From contig CAZFOB010000018.1 in assembly GCA_964520325.1 (NCBI GenBank), positions 1-64,000 of the forward strand: 64,000 nt of DNA, written 5' to 3'. This document shows, in pieces, positions 52,691-61,103 of this stretch. Below the pieces are notes generated by a model that was given only the letters and a program-made list of their open reading frames with translations, had not been told where the DNA came from and did not search any database. Position numbers and translations under genes: made by a program. The DNA is from CAZFOB01 sp964520325. Lineage in GTDB: Bacteria > Actinomycetota > JAICYB01. Each line of letters begins with the position of its first letter. Within the stretch, counting starts at the first letter, position 1.

Positions 52691-52707
52691 TAGACTACGC
52701 CCCCGTG
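52691..52707 (+). promoter_or_regulatory. Leaderless promoter (TAGACT) for the alcohol dehydrogenase gene
   Basis: TAGACT at 52691-52696 is eight bases before the GTG at 52705. Confidence 0.42.
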
Positions 52708-53811
52708 TCCGAAGGCACCGCAACTGCGATGGTCCTTGAAACGCCAAGGCGCCTCGCCATCCATGAGTTTCCGCTCCCGGACATCTCCGACGACGACGCG
52801 TTGCTGCGCGTCGACGCGTGCGGACTGTGCGGCACCGACCACGAGCAGTACACAGGAGTTCTGCCGGCCGGCTACGCCTTCGTTCCCGGACACGAGACCG
52901 TCGGCACGATCGAGCGGATCGGTGCCGACGCGTCGAAGCGATGGGGCGTGGTTGAAGGTGACCGTGTTGCGGTCGAAGTGTTCATGTCCTGCCGCGGATG
53001 CACGCAGTGCCGTGCCGGCAGCTACCAGCGCTGCGAGCGTCATGGGCTGCGCGACATGTACGGCTATATCTCGACGGAGAAACCGCCGTCGCTCTGGGGC
53101 GGCTACGCCACCCATCAATACCTCGCTCCGGACACGATGCTGCACAAGGTCCCCGCGGGACTCGATCCGGTTCTGGCGACGCTGTTCAATCCACTCGGCG
53201 CGGGGGTGCGGTGGGGGGTTGCGGTCGCTGGCCTGCGCGACGGCGACATCGTCGCCGTGCTCGGGCCGGGCATCCGCGGTCTGTCCACACTCGTAGCGAC
53301 GAAGGAGGCGGGAGCCTCCTTCGTCATGGTCACCGGCGCCGGCGCCCACGACGCGCCTCGCCTGGCCGCGGCCGGCGCTTTCGGCGCCGACCTCGTCGTC
53401 GATGTGCTGGCCGACGATCCTGTGGCCTGCCTGCGGCAGGCCACAGCCGGCAAGCTCGCCGACGTTGTCGTCGACGTCACCGCCAAGGCTCCGGCGGCCT
53501 TCGTGCAAGCGCTCGGGCTCGTCGCCCACGGCGGCACCGTCGTGGTTGCCGGCACCCGGGGCCCGGGCGAGGTGCCGGGCTTCTGGCCCGATCTCATCGT
53601 CTATAAGGAGATCCGGATCCAGGGGGCGCTCGGCGTTGATGCTCCCGCCTACCGCCGGGCTCTCGAGATCCTCGATCAGGGGCGGTATCCTTTCACGGAC
53701 CTGCCGAGGCGCACGGCAGGTTTCGACGACATCGAGGGCCTGTTGGCCGCCATGGCGGGGGAGACTGAGACTCCTCCACCCGTTCACGGAGTGTGCATCC
53801 CTGTGGGGTAA
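52705..53811 (+). CDS. Zinc-binding alcohol dehydrogenase (MDR family)
   Basis: 368 residues from the GTG at 52705, chosen because the -10 box lies just before it. CGLCGTDHEQYTG near residue 37 (catalytic Cys), GHETVGTIERIG near 60 (His), and CRGCTQCRAGSYQRC near 92 (structural zinc). The nucleotide loop is GPGIRGLSTL near 185 instead of GxGxxG, as in many threonine/sorbitol-dehydrogenase-like members. Oxidises an unknown alcohol. Confidence 0.83.
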   Translation: MSEGTATAMVLETPRRLAIHEFPLPDISDDDALLRVDACGLCGTDHEQYTGVLPAGYAFVPGHETVGTIERIGADASKRWGVVEGDRVAVEVFMSCRGCTQCRAGSYQRCERHGLRDMYGYISTEKPPSLWGGYATHQYLAPDTMLHKVPAGLDPVLATLFNPLGAGVRWGVAVAGLRDGDIVAVLGPGIRGLSTLVATKEAGASFVMVTGAGAHDAPRLAAAGAFGADLVVDVLADDPVACLRQATAGKLADVVVDVTAKAPAAFVQALGLVAHGGTVVVAGTRGPGEVPGFWPDLIVYKEIRIQGALGVDAPAYRRALEILDQGRYPFTDLPRRTAGFDDIEGLLAAMAGETETPPPVHGVCIPVG

Positions 53812-53819
53812 GAGTCGTC

Positions 53820-53848
53820 TTGTGTTCTAAAGTTACTTTCTGTACACT
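53820..53848 (+). promoter_or_regulatory. Promoter (TTGTGT, 17-base spacer, TACACT) for the Excalibur gene
   Basis: TTGTGT at 53820-53825 and TACACT at 53843-53848 are spaced 17 bases and lie about 50 bases before the start at 53897. Unlike other genes here, this promoter gives a leader RNA, and the gene has an AAGGGG ribosome site within a tandem GGGGTAGC repeat (53872-53890). Confidence 0.5.
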
Positions 53849-53896
53849 CAGATTCCACATTTCGTCGGCTAGGGGTAGCCAAGGGGTAGCTCGAAC

Positions 53897-54571
53897 ATGA
53901 TCAAACCAACGACTCTTCGAATCGCGGCTCTCGCTCCGGGGGCTCTCGCGATCCTGTGGTGCCTGACGGCCGCCGCGTACGGCCAGACGACCACTCAGGA
54001 TTGCGCTGATTTCGACACGCAGGAGGCCGCGCAGGCGGTCTACGACCAGCGCAAGACCGAAGACCCCAACGACCCGGACCCGCTCGACCTCGACACCGAC
54101 GGAGACGGCAAGGCTTGCGAAGGCCTGCCGAGCTCGGGAGCGACCGCACCGACCGCACCGACCGTGACGACCGCGCCTGTGGCGACGGCCGTCCCGGGTC
54201 AGACGCTGCCGAAGAACGGTGCGGAGACAGGCGTCATCGCCCTTTCGGGACTTTCACTTCTCGAGGCCGGCTACGGCCTGACTCTTGCGTCCAAGCGCTT
54301 GGGTATCCGGCGCCGCAACGTCCCTCTGTTCCTGCTTCGCAAGTTCGTCAGGGCCGCTCACCGCGGCGAGGGTGCCGTTGAGGTCGGCGAGGACATGTAC
54401 TTGGTCCACCGCTCGGCGCTGAAGATGCCGGTGGCTCCACTTCCTCCGGTCCTCGAGGCCGAAGTCGCGACCGACGAACCGGTCGCGGACGAGCTCGTCG
54501 CACCGACCACGTCTGCCGGACGGTTCCCGAACGTCTACGCAGCCATCGCGCGCAACGACTCGACGAAGTAA
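53897..54571 (+). CDS. Excalibur-domain surface protein with LPKNG motif and cytoplasmic tail
   Basis: 224 residues. A signal peptide of about 29 residues (LAILWCLTAAAYGQ) precedes an Excalibur calcium-binding domain: DCADFDTQEAAQAVYDQRK then DPDPLDLDTDGDGKACEGLP (about 35-75). A Thr/Ala/Pro linker follows. Next is LPKNGAETGVIALSG, a sortase-type LPxTG variant with Asn in place of Thr, a hydrophobic stretch (VIALSGLSLLEAGYGLTLA) and KRLGIRRR. Unlike classical sortase substrates, about 85 further residues follow the basic stop-transfer signal (RNVPLFLLRKFVRAAHRGEG and acidic end), so the protein may instead span the membrane with a cytoplasmic tail. Confidence 0.72.
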   Translation: MIKPTTLRIAALAPGALAILWCLTAAAYGQTTTQDCADFDTQEAAQAVYDQRKTEDPNDPDPLDLDTDGDGKACEGLPSSGATAPTAPTVTTAPVATAVPGQTLPKNGAETGVIALSGLSLLEAGYGLTLASKRLGIRRRNVPLFLLRKFVRAAHRGEGAVEVGEDMYLVHRSALKMPVAPLPPVLEAEVATDEPVADELVAPTTSAGRFPNVYAAIARNDSTK

Positions 54572-55004
54572 CGCAGGCGAGCACGGACGCGACGTCGGCG
54601 CTCAGGCTCGCTGAGGAGCTTCGAGCCGGACGCGCTCGCTTGGTGGACGCTGTGCGAGGACTTCTGGGACTGGGACCGTTTCAACCGCCGCGTGTTCGTC
54701 CTCGCGCGCGACATCGACGTGATCGTGATACCGACAATGCTCGAGACTGCTCCGCTGCACCGCGCGATAAGGGCGGCTTCGAGTCGCTGGTGCGACTAGC
54801 GTCCGAATGAGCGCCCCTAATCGAACAAAGTTCGAACCCTCAATGGATCGAACGGTTGGGGGAACTGACTGATTTTCTCAGAAAACTCGGCTGAACAAAA
54901 GAGCTAGAGTCATATTCGCCGACAGCGCGACCTAGTCGTGCAAGCTCTAGTCTCCTGCGCCTAAACGATGGCCTTGTCTGTGGGCGAGAGGCGCACGACA
55001 GTCA
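54572..55004. other. Gene debris region
   Basis: No complete gene is visible here. It holds the amidase remnant at 54623-54799, then about 200 bases of lower-GC sequence with runs of A and T (for example around 54860-54920) but no convincing coding frame or RNA. Confidence 0.5.
54623..54799 (+). pseudogene. 3' remnant of an amidase-like gene
   Basis: A 58-codon frame without start reads DALAWWTLCEDFWDWDRFNR then RVFVLARDIDVIVIPTMLET before a TAG at 54797. This fits the C-terminal part of amidase-signature enzymes (DRxRxRxLxFMxxxDVxLCPVxxTPA). The rest of the gene is absent. The call rests on this one segment. Confidence 0.4.
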
Positions 55005-55247
55005 TCATGAGGGTCGCCGTCCCGGCTTTCGCCGGGTCAGCAAGATCGGGCCCGAGCGCTGGAGGACTACGTCACCCGCGTTCATTTTGACATACGCCCG
55101 CAGGAGTTCCACAAGCTCCGCCTCGGTCGTGGAAGAACGCGCAACAAGCGCCGCGAGCAATTGGCTCCGCGTCGTGATGACCGCAGCTGCGGACAATTGG
55201 TCGACGAGTTCGTTGAGGCGTTGGTCGACGGGCGCTGGCCACCTCAC
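55005..55247 (-). CDS. Small hypothetical protein, possibly RHH-like
   Basis: 80 residues from a GTG. RWPAPVDQRLNELVDQLSAA followed by VITTRSQLLAALVAR resembles the short helix-turn-helix start of ribbon-helix-helix-like actinobacterial proteins. The C-terminus is basic (LLTRRKPGRRP). No partner gene beside it. It sits inside the debris region, so it may be a leftover of a TA or mobile unit. Confidence 0.4.
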   Translation of the reverse strand: MRWPAPVDQRLNELVDQLSAAAVITTRSQLLAALVARSSTTEAELVELLRAYVKMNAGDVVLQRSGPILLTRRKPGRRPS

Positions 55248-55375
55248 ATTCGTCGCGGTTGTTGAAAGCGCCAGACGGTGTTCGGAATGGAGAACGCCGC
55301 GAATCTGACTTTCAGAGTCAAGTCAAGGTCGTGTTGGGTTCATAGTGTCTGAGTTGGAGATGGAACCTTCTGAAC

Positions 55376-55515
55376 GATCTAATCGCTCAGACGCAGCGCG
55401 AACGCGCACGCTTGACCGATGGCTTCACCTCTACAACCATCACCGTTGCCACACAGCGCTCGGAGGGCTGCCGCCAATCAGTCGAGTCAGCAACCTATCT
55501 GGGCACTACACCTAG
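55376..55515 (+). mobile_element. 3' remnant of an IS481/IS3-type transposase
   Basis: The frame reads ARTRTLDRWLHLYNHHRCHT then ALGGLPPISRVSNLSGHYT before a TAG at 55513, the typical end of IS481-family transposases (WLHxYNHxRPHTALGGxPPISRVxNLxGxY). The DDE core and both ends are missing. Its stop codon overlaps the 3' end of the convergent prepilin gene. Confidence 0.7.
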
Positions 55516-56033
55516 AGGTTGCGTAGCTCTACTTCGGTCGCCAGGCTGACCGGCTCACTCGAGTCGGCGGCGGGTTCGACGCCGATCGAAATGCGAACGG
55601 ACGTCAGGTAGAGCGGTGGCGAATCGAGTGTGCAGTCCGGAGGGTCATAGCAGAAGGGGTGCGTCGTCTTGACGCGCTCCGCGATTGCGACGGCGACGCC
55701 ATCATCCAACGTGCGGCTGAACTCTCCGTTGGACAGTTCGTAGAGGGCATGGCGCTCGACACCGCCGATGCGGGTCTGAACGTCTAGTCGATTCCGTGTC
55801 GACGACGGATCGATTGAAACGACTTGGCGCAATTCCTTAGTGAGACGCGCCATTGCGCCTCGAACCTCCATGAGTGCTTCATGGCGCGTTCCTTGAGCGC
55901 GTTCTGTTCGGAATGCCGAGTCGACCATCTGGAGCGCACCGACGAGGACCAAAAGAGAGATCGCAGACGCGACGACGAGTTCGATGACCGAAATGCCGTC
56001 GTCGGATGTCAACCGCGCTCGCAGGCGGTTCAC
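55512..56033 (-). CDS. PilW-like minor prepilin
   Basis: 173 residues from the GTG at 56033. The N-terminus RLTSDDGISVIELVVASAIS and following LLVLVGALQMV form a class III-type prepilin signal (G before the cleaved site, Glu at +5) and hydrophobic helix. The rest is a beta-rich pilin body (SIDPSSTRNRLDVQTRIGG, YLTSVRISIGV) ending in ELRNL. It would be cut and methylated by a prepilin peptidase and join the pilus or pseudopilus. The start overlaps the next gene upstream by four bases. Confidence 0.7.
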   Translation of the reverse strand: MNRLRARLTSDDGISVIELVVASAISLLVLVGALQMVDSAFRTERAQGTRHEALMEVRGAMARLTKELRQVVSIDPSSTRNRLDVQTRIGGVERHALYELSNGEFSRTLDDGVAVAIAERVKTTHPFCYDPPDCTLDSPPLYLTSVRISIGVEPAADSSEPVSLATEVELRNL

Positions 56034-57442
56034 AGCGGCAACTCCTCCCAGAGCGCGATCTCGTAGGTGTAGGGACCGAAGCCGACCATCCGATCCATCC
56101 GTGTGTCTGCGGTGATCGACTGGTTGTTCTTGATGAGGATGCCGTCGGCGACGATCGACCCGCACATCTTCTGGTTGTTCTTCACGGCGACGGGTCCAAG
56201 GTCGGCGTAGATGAGCACTGCAGTGTTGCATGAGATGTCGAAGCCGTTCTTCAGGTGGATCGCGCATTCGCTCGAGTCGTTGTTCACGTCGCAAGCGGTG
56301 CCTATCGGCGTGTCGTAATGGGACACGACGACGAACGCTGCATCACGCGTCCCCGCATCATCGGTGATGGAGTTCGTGAAGACCGGTGCGTTCGTGATGA
56401 TGGTCGTATCACCGACGATCGAGGCCCCGGACAGGTCGATGCGGTTCGTCTGCGACGGGGCGAGATCCTGGATGACGAACGTCCCTTTCAGGGCACCACC
56501 GTTCCCGAGATCGTTCAACCAGGACTGGAAACTAGCGACGCTTGAGAACTCGTGGTAGCTGGAGGGATCGTAGTTGTTTCGGTTGAACGTGAAGGTCGGG
56601 AGCAGCCGTGCGGCAGATGCAGCCGTGCAGACGCCGGCCGTCACAGAGCCGGCGGAGCCCTGACCCACTACTCCGCCCAGTGTCGTGATGTTGCCGATGA
56701 CCGCAGATCCCGTTCCCATCGACACGTCATAGTTGCTTGGAATCGCACCCCCGCATGCCACATCGGAGGGAGCAGCGACGGAGGCCCTGGCCCACCCGCT
56801 TATGGTGGCGTCCGTATCCAGGGAGATGGCCCAGTCGTCGTCGTCGTTATATCCGCCCGACCACACATTGCCGGAGACCTGGACACCGTTCTCGAGCTTC
56901 ACCCAGCCTTGGGCCGCTGTGATCGATCCGTCCAGCGCGACGTTCTGACGCGCGAGCACGCTCCCGTTCGACCAGACGTCCCCTGCGACCGTGTTGTTGT
57001 TCTTGAGTTCGATCGAAGCCTGCGACACGAGCGCCAATCGCTCGCCGTCCGGAAAGAGCCGCGGCGGCCGTAGCGTCGCGCGGATCCTACGCGTCCGACC
57101 GAGGACCTCGCCTCCCGTGGTGCCTCTTGACTCGACGACGAACGCTTGTCCGGACCGCGTGACTGCGACGTCGTAAGCCCCTTGCGGCGTCTCGCCTGTG
57201 AACGAGAAGGACGTGAGGTACGTCCCGGCGGACTGTGCTTCGATCTTCGCGATCGCCGTGTGCACTCCTGCCTCCGCCACGCCGAGGGCCGACTCGAGGT
57301 TGCGGTCGCTCGCAGATGCCGAGTCGGCTTGCCGGCCGGTAGCGAGCACCAACGAAGCGAGGACGCCCACGAGCATCGACACCAACATGACTCCGATGAG
57401 GACGTTCCCCTCGTCGTCTCGGAGCCTCAGTGTTTTGCGCAT
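56030..57442 (-). CDS. PilX-like minor pilin with large beta-rich domain
   Basis: 470 residues from the ATG at 57442. Residues 1-45 (LRDDEGNVLIGVMLVSMLVG then VLASLVLATGRQADSASASD) are a PilX-type N-terminus. It continues with an NLESALGVAEAGVHTAIAKI helix. From about 130 on the protein is a right-handed-beta-like domain with many short Gly/Asn turns (IELKNNNTVAGDVWSNGSVL, GVQVSGNVWSGG, IYADLGPVAVKNNQKM, repeated KNN motifs). Large size and the repeats suggest an adhesive or structural tip. The start overlaps the end of the next gene upstream. Confidence 0.65.
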   Translation of the reverse strand: MRKTLRLRDDEGNVLIGVMLVSMLVGVLASLVLATGRQADSASASDRNLESALGVAEAGVHTAIAKIEAQSAGTYLTSFSFTGETPQGAYDVAVTRSGQAFVVESRGTTGGEVLGRTRRIRATLRPPRLFPDGERLALVSQASIELKNNNTVAGDVWSNGSVLARQNVALDGSITAAQGWVKLENGVQVSGNVWSGGYNDDDDWAISLDTDATISGWARASVAAPSDVACGGAIPSNYDVSMGTGSAVIGNITTLGGVVGQGSAGSVTAGVCTAASAARLLPTFTFNRNNYDPSSYHEFSSVASFQSWLNDLGNGGALKGTFVIQDLAPSQTNRIDLSGASIVGDTTIITNAPVFTNSITDDAGTRDAAFVVVSHYDTPIGTACDVNNDSSECAIHLKNGFDISCNTAVLIYADLGPVAVKNNQKMCGSIVADGILIKNNQSITADTRMDRMVGFGPYTYEIALWEELPL

Positions 57443-58692
57443 CAGCAGCCGCCCCTCGAGAACGAGAGGACGTTGGAGTCTGCGGAAACGTTGCCGACCT
57501 TGTCGTAGGACCGAACCAGGTAGCGGACCGATCCGTGGCTCTTCCTTACGGTGTCGCTCGCAGAACCCGTCGTCGTCGTCGCGACGTCGACGAATCGCTC
57601 CGACTCGACGCTCCTCAACAAGCGGTAGCCGAGAAGGTTCGCGTCCATCGACGCGTCCCAGGCAAACATCACCGCTCGGTCCGATCCGCTCAGCGAGCAC
57701 GACAAAACCCTGAGGTTCCCGGGAACGGCTGGTAGAGTCGAATCGAGCACGACCTGATCGACCAACGTTGTCGACGTGTTGCCGGCGGCGTCCCGGAAGC
57801 GGCCGTAGACCGTCTTGCTGCCGTCGCCGGCCGGGATCGACCAGGCCACAGTGATGGATTGGGGATCGGCGTGTGTGGCGACCTCCGTGTAGGTCGTCCC
57901 GTCGTTCGAGAGCTCCGCGATGACATGGGGGCATGCATCTGTGACCTGGAGTCGGATCTGGATCGAGGGCGAGTTCGTGAAGTTCTGCTCGCTCGCCGCG
58001 TCGGAGATCACTTCGATAGATCCCGCAGGCGCCTGTGTATCGCCCGCGCAGGAGGGTGGCAAGGCCGACGGTGCGGCCTGGCCCGGAGTTCCGGATTCCG
58101 CCGGAGGAAGCGTTCCTTCGGGCACGGTGACCGTGCTGTCGGCGACCACTGTCGATTGAACGGCGTTGGCCGGTCTTCCGAGCCGACCGAGAGCTGCGTT
58201 CGCGACGACGGTCACACGCTTGTAGTTCTGGCCGCCCGCGATTGTCGCATCGTCGACCCACGTGACAAATTGGTGAATTGAGAGCGCGGTCTTCCCGACC
58301 GTCGTCGCTTCAGCGTGCTTTAGCGCTCCGCGTTCGAGATCGACGACGAGTGCTTCGGTGGCGTCATCGCCGACGCGGTAGAAGCCGTTGTCCTCTGTGA
58401 TGGCGCTGTCCGGGTGATCGGGGTCGGCGGAGTGTGCCGGCGCGTCCTGGAGGGCGATCCGCTCGTAGGGAAGGCTGCGCACGCGCTCGAGATACTCTTG
58501 CGCGACGGCGACCGCCGCGGAGCGCTGTCGCGAACGGGCGACCAACATCATGCCAGACGTCATCGACGCCATCAGCCCGATCACCACGACGGACAGGACG
58601 AGCATGCCGACCGCAACCTCGACCAGGTGCGACCCGCGCTCGGAAGCGAGGCGGCGGCACGTGCGCGAGAAGAATCTCGTCGTGTATCTCAT
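57442..58692 (-). CDS. PilV-like prepilin with Ig/FN3-like domains
   Basis: 416 residues from the ATG at 58692. ASERGSHLVEVAVGMLVLSV is the prepilin signal with Glu at +5. A pilin body reaches about 200, then a Pro/Ser linker (EGTLPPAESGTPGQAAPSAL). An Ig-like domain has ISDAASEQNFTNSPSIQIRL and YGRFRDAAGNTSTTLVDQVV, and an FN3-like domain has MFAWDASMDANLLGYRLLRS and YLVRSYDKVGNVSADSNVLS. Such C-terminal domains are typical of extracellular binding. Ends on the first base of the pilX-like start codon. Confidence 0.68.
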   Translation of the reverse strand: MRYTTRFFSRTCRRLASERGSHLVEVAVGMLVLSVVVIGLMASMTSGMMLVARSRQRSAAVAVAQEYLERVRSLPYERIALQDAPAHSADPDHPDSAITEDNGFYRVGDDATEALVVDLERGALKHAEATTVGKTALSIHQFVTWVDDATIAGGQNYKRVTVVANAALGRLGRPANAVQSTVVADSTVTVPEGTLPPAESGTPGQAAPSALPPSCAGDTQAPAGSIEVISDAASEQNFTNSPSIQIRLQVTDACPHVIAELSNDGTTYTEVATHADPQSITVAWSIPAGDGSKTVYGRFRDAAGNTSTTLVDQVVLDSTLPAVPGNLRVLSCSLSGSDRAVMFAWDASMDANLLGYRLLRSVESERFVDVATTTTGSASDTVRKSHGSVRYLVRSYDKVGNVSADSNVLSFSRGGC

Positions 58693-59054
58693 TCGACAGC
58701 GACGATGGTCAGCCGGTCGGCCGCCTCGACGTCCTCGGTGATCGCGCAAGACCAGTGCAATCCGGCGGTGTTGACGCACGTGGCGAAGTCGGTAGCGGCG
58801 GCCCGCAGTTTGACGCGGACCTCCCTGGCCGGCACATCGAGATCGAAGTCCACAGCCTTCGTCTTGGCCGCTTCGCTGGGGTCCAAGGTGTAGGACACGT
58901 TGGTGGCATCGAACCCGGCGATCCGCGAGTGGTGCCTCAGTCGGTCCCCGGCGTTCGCGATCGCACCGGTCGCGCTCAAGAGGTATACGGCCGCGACGGC
59001 CGCTGCTGCGAACAACATCGCCTGCAGCAGCGTCTTGTCTCGTCGATGGGCCAT
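58689..59054 (-). CDS. Small membrane-anchored protein of the prepilin operon
   Basis: 121 residues from the ATG at 59054, GAGGTG site before it. One N-terminal helix (LLQAMLFAAAAVAAVYLLSA) without a prepilin G-F/xxxxE motif, then a 75-residue beta-rich region (GFDATNVSYTLDPSEAAKTK, ATCVNTAGLHWSCAI with two Cys). First gene of the operon, overlapping the pilV-like gene by four bases. Could be an assembly or minor structural factor. Confidence 0.5.
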   Translation of the reverse strand: MAHRRDKTLLQAMLFAAAAVAAVYLLSATGAIANAGDRLRHHSRIAGFDATNVSYTLDPSEAAKTKAVDFDLDVPAREVRVKLRAAATDFATCVNTAGLHWSCAITEDVEAADRLTIVAVE

Positions 59055-59141
59055 ATCGCACCTCGTTTCGCTCGTCCGTGCGGCGGGTCCCGCTGACTCG
59101 CCGTTCTTCGTTGGAGTCGGGCGACCGAGGACGCGCGCACA

Positions 59142-59203
59142 GGGACATGCGCCAGCGATCGGTACGGGACAAGCGCCACCGATCCGATGGGACATCTGTC
59201 CCA
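59142..59203. repeat. 24-base direct repeats and palindrome upstream of the prepilin operon
   Basis: GGGACATGCGCCA at 59142 and GGGACAAGCGCCA at 59166 are the same unit 24 bases apart, each followed by a CGATC. A third GGGACA at 59189 forms the perfect palindrome TGGGACA-TC-TGTCCCA (59188-59203). The array lies between the NarL-type regulator and the prepilin operon start and looks like a set of regulator binding sites. Confidence 0.6.
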
Positions 59204-59226
59204 CCAGCCCCGCGGGATCGTCCCTG

Positions 59227-59874
59227 TCAGGGACCCTTCGGCGGGGGCTTGCGCTCTGCGCCGTAGAGGGCAGCCTGGGTCCGGTGCCGCATGCCCAGTG
59301 CGGCCAGCAGATCGGAGACGTAGTTCCTCACGGTCTTCTCGGCGAGGTGCAGCTCCTGGGCGATCTCCCTGTTAGTGAGTCCCGCAGCCAGCAGATCGAG
59401 GAGCTGCTCCTGCCGTCCCGTGAGCTGTCGTTGCCCGCGAGTGACCTTGTGGCCTCCCCGTAGCTGTTCGAGCACTCGACGCGTCATGCCGGGATCCAGG
59501 AGAGACTGCCCCGCAGCGACGTTCCGGATCGCTTCCAGGACTGCGGGTGCGGGTGTGTTCTTGAGGAGGAGGCCGTCGGCTCCGGCCACGATGGCACTCG
59601 CGATGCTCTCCTCGTCGGCGAACGCGGTAAGGATGAGGCACCGGATCTCAGGGTTGCGCGACCGCAATGTTCGGCAGACCTCGATCCCGTCCCCGTCGGG
59701 CAGACGGAGGTCGACCAGGGCGACGTCGGGTACATCCACGGCCATGGCGGACAGTCCTTCTCGGACGGAAGCTGCCTCGCCGCACACCTCGATATCAGGT
59801 TCCGGTTCGAGTAGGGCACGGAGGCCCTGCCGGATAAGGTCGTGATCGTCGAGCAGAAACACGCGTACCGTCAC
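59227..59874 (-). CDS. NarL/LuxR-family response regulator
   Basis: 215 residues. Receiver: VFLLDDHDLIRQGLRALLEP with acidic pocket Asp residues, VALVDLRLPDGDGIEVC holding the phosphoacceptor Asp, TAFADEES with Thr, and LLLKNTP with the conserved Lys. The C-terminal HTH is LTGRQEQLLDLLAAGLTNRE then IAQELHLAEKTVRNYVSDLL. Probably phosphorylated by one of the adjacent histidine kinases; the repeats between it and the prepilin operon are candidate binding sites. A hairpin (GTCCCT-GTC-AGGGAC, 59220-59234) overlaps its stop. Confidence 0.88.
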   Translation of the reverse strand: MTVRVFLLDDHDLIRQGLRALLEPEPDIEVCGEAASVREGLSAMAVDVPDVALVDLRLPDGDGIEVCRTLRSRNPEIRCLILTAFADEESIASAIVAGADGLLLKNTPAPAVLEAIRNVAAGQSLLDPGMTRRVLEQLRGGHKVTRGQRQLTGRQEQLLDLLAAGLTNREIAQELHLAEKTVRNYVSDLLAALGMRHRTQAALYGAERKPPPKGP

Positions 59875-59914
59875 GCGAACCTCCTCACGTCATTCGCCTC
59901 GCTCAACGGGAGCG

Positions 59915-61100
59915 TCATGCTTCCAGCCCCTCGGACTCGTTTGGTGGACCAAACCAAACGCGGAAGGCTGCCCCGCCTCCGGGGCGATCCTCGATCCATG
60001 CGCGGCCCCCGTGGAGGCCCACGAACTGGGCCACCACGACCAGGCCGAGGCCGAGCCCGGGCGTGGACGGGTGCGCCTCGCCCTGCATGAAGGGATCGAA
60101 CAGCGTCTCCTTCAGGTGGTCCGGCACGCCCGGTCCGGCATCATCGACGGCCAGAAGGAGGCCACCGTCGTGTTCATCGACGCTGAGCGTGATAGCAGTT
60201 TCTGGAGGGGTGTGCTGGATCGCGTTCAGGAGAAGGTTTTCAACGACGCGCTCGAACTGAGCAGGGTCCACGTTCGCCTCCACCGTTCGTACTCGGAGAT
60301 CGATCGGGTGACCCCTCGCGTTCGTCGCCTGCAGGACGTTTCGAATGACGGCGCCGACATCGGTCGCCTCACGCAATGGGTCACGCAACCCTCGTCGAAG
60401 CCGATCGACATCGAGGACACCGGCCAAGAGGCGTTCCAGGTTCTCGCACCCGACGACGACTATTCCGGTCAGCTGTTCGATCTCAACCGCATCCAGGTCT
60501 TGCCAAATATCCCGGAGTGTCAGCGCCCCGCCGATGATCGCGCTCAACGGCGTCCGTACTTCGTGAGAGACGGCCATGAGGAAGTCGTCCTTCATCCGGT
60601 CGAGTTCGCGGAGCCGCTGCGTGAGGGACCTCTCTCTGGAGTAAGCCTCTTCGACTTCCCGGGTCCGCTCGCGGACGCGCTCCTCGAGTTCGGCGTTGAG
60701 GCGCTCGAGGTCCTGATGGAGGGCCCTGGTCTCGAGCAGGTTCTTCACCCGCAGCGTCACTTCGACGAGGTCGAGCGGCTTCGTGAGGAAGTCGGTCGCT
60801 CCGGCCGTAAGCGCTCGACGCTTCGTCTCGAGCGTCGCATCAGCCGTGATGACAAGTATTGGGTTGGAACGTGCCCCGGCCCCTGAGCGGCCTGAGCTGA
60901 TCGAGCACGGCGAACCCGTCCATCCCCGGCATGTTGAGATCGAGAACGACGAGGTCCGGTTGGAACTTGACGAAGGCAACTGGGGCTTCGCGGGGATCCA
61001 CGATGCTCTTGACCGTCCTGTATCCGGCCTGCATCAACACCTTCTGCAGCAGTTCCGTCGTTGCCAGCTCGTCGTCGATGATCAGGATCCGATGCCTCAT
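59915..61100 (-). pseudogene. Receiver-histidine kinase gene split by a one-base frameshift
   Basis: From the ATG at 61100 one frame gives the first part of a receiver: HRILIIDDELATTELLQKVL, VVLDLNMPGMDGFAVLDQL, ending at a stop at 60840. The second part, NPILVITADATLETKRRALT then GATDFLTKPLDLVEV, lies in another frame and continues into a coiled coil, HisKA (FLMAVSHEVRTPLSAIIGG) and HATPase (ENLLLNAIQHTPPE, LGLGLVVVAQFVGLHGG). Removing one T of the TT at 60859-60860 (plus strand) restores a single protein of about 395 residues. It is either a sequencing or assembly error or a real inactivating mutation. Between the hybrid kinase and the NarL-type regulator in the same operon. Confidence 0.72.
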
Positions 61101-61103
61101 CGG

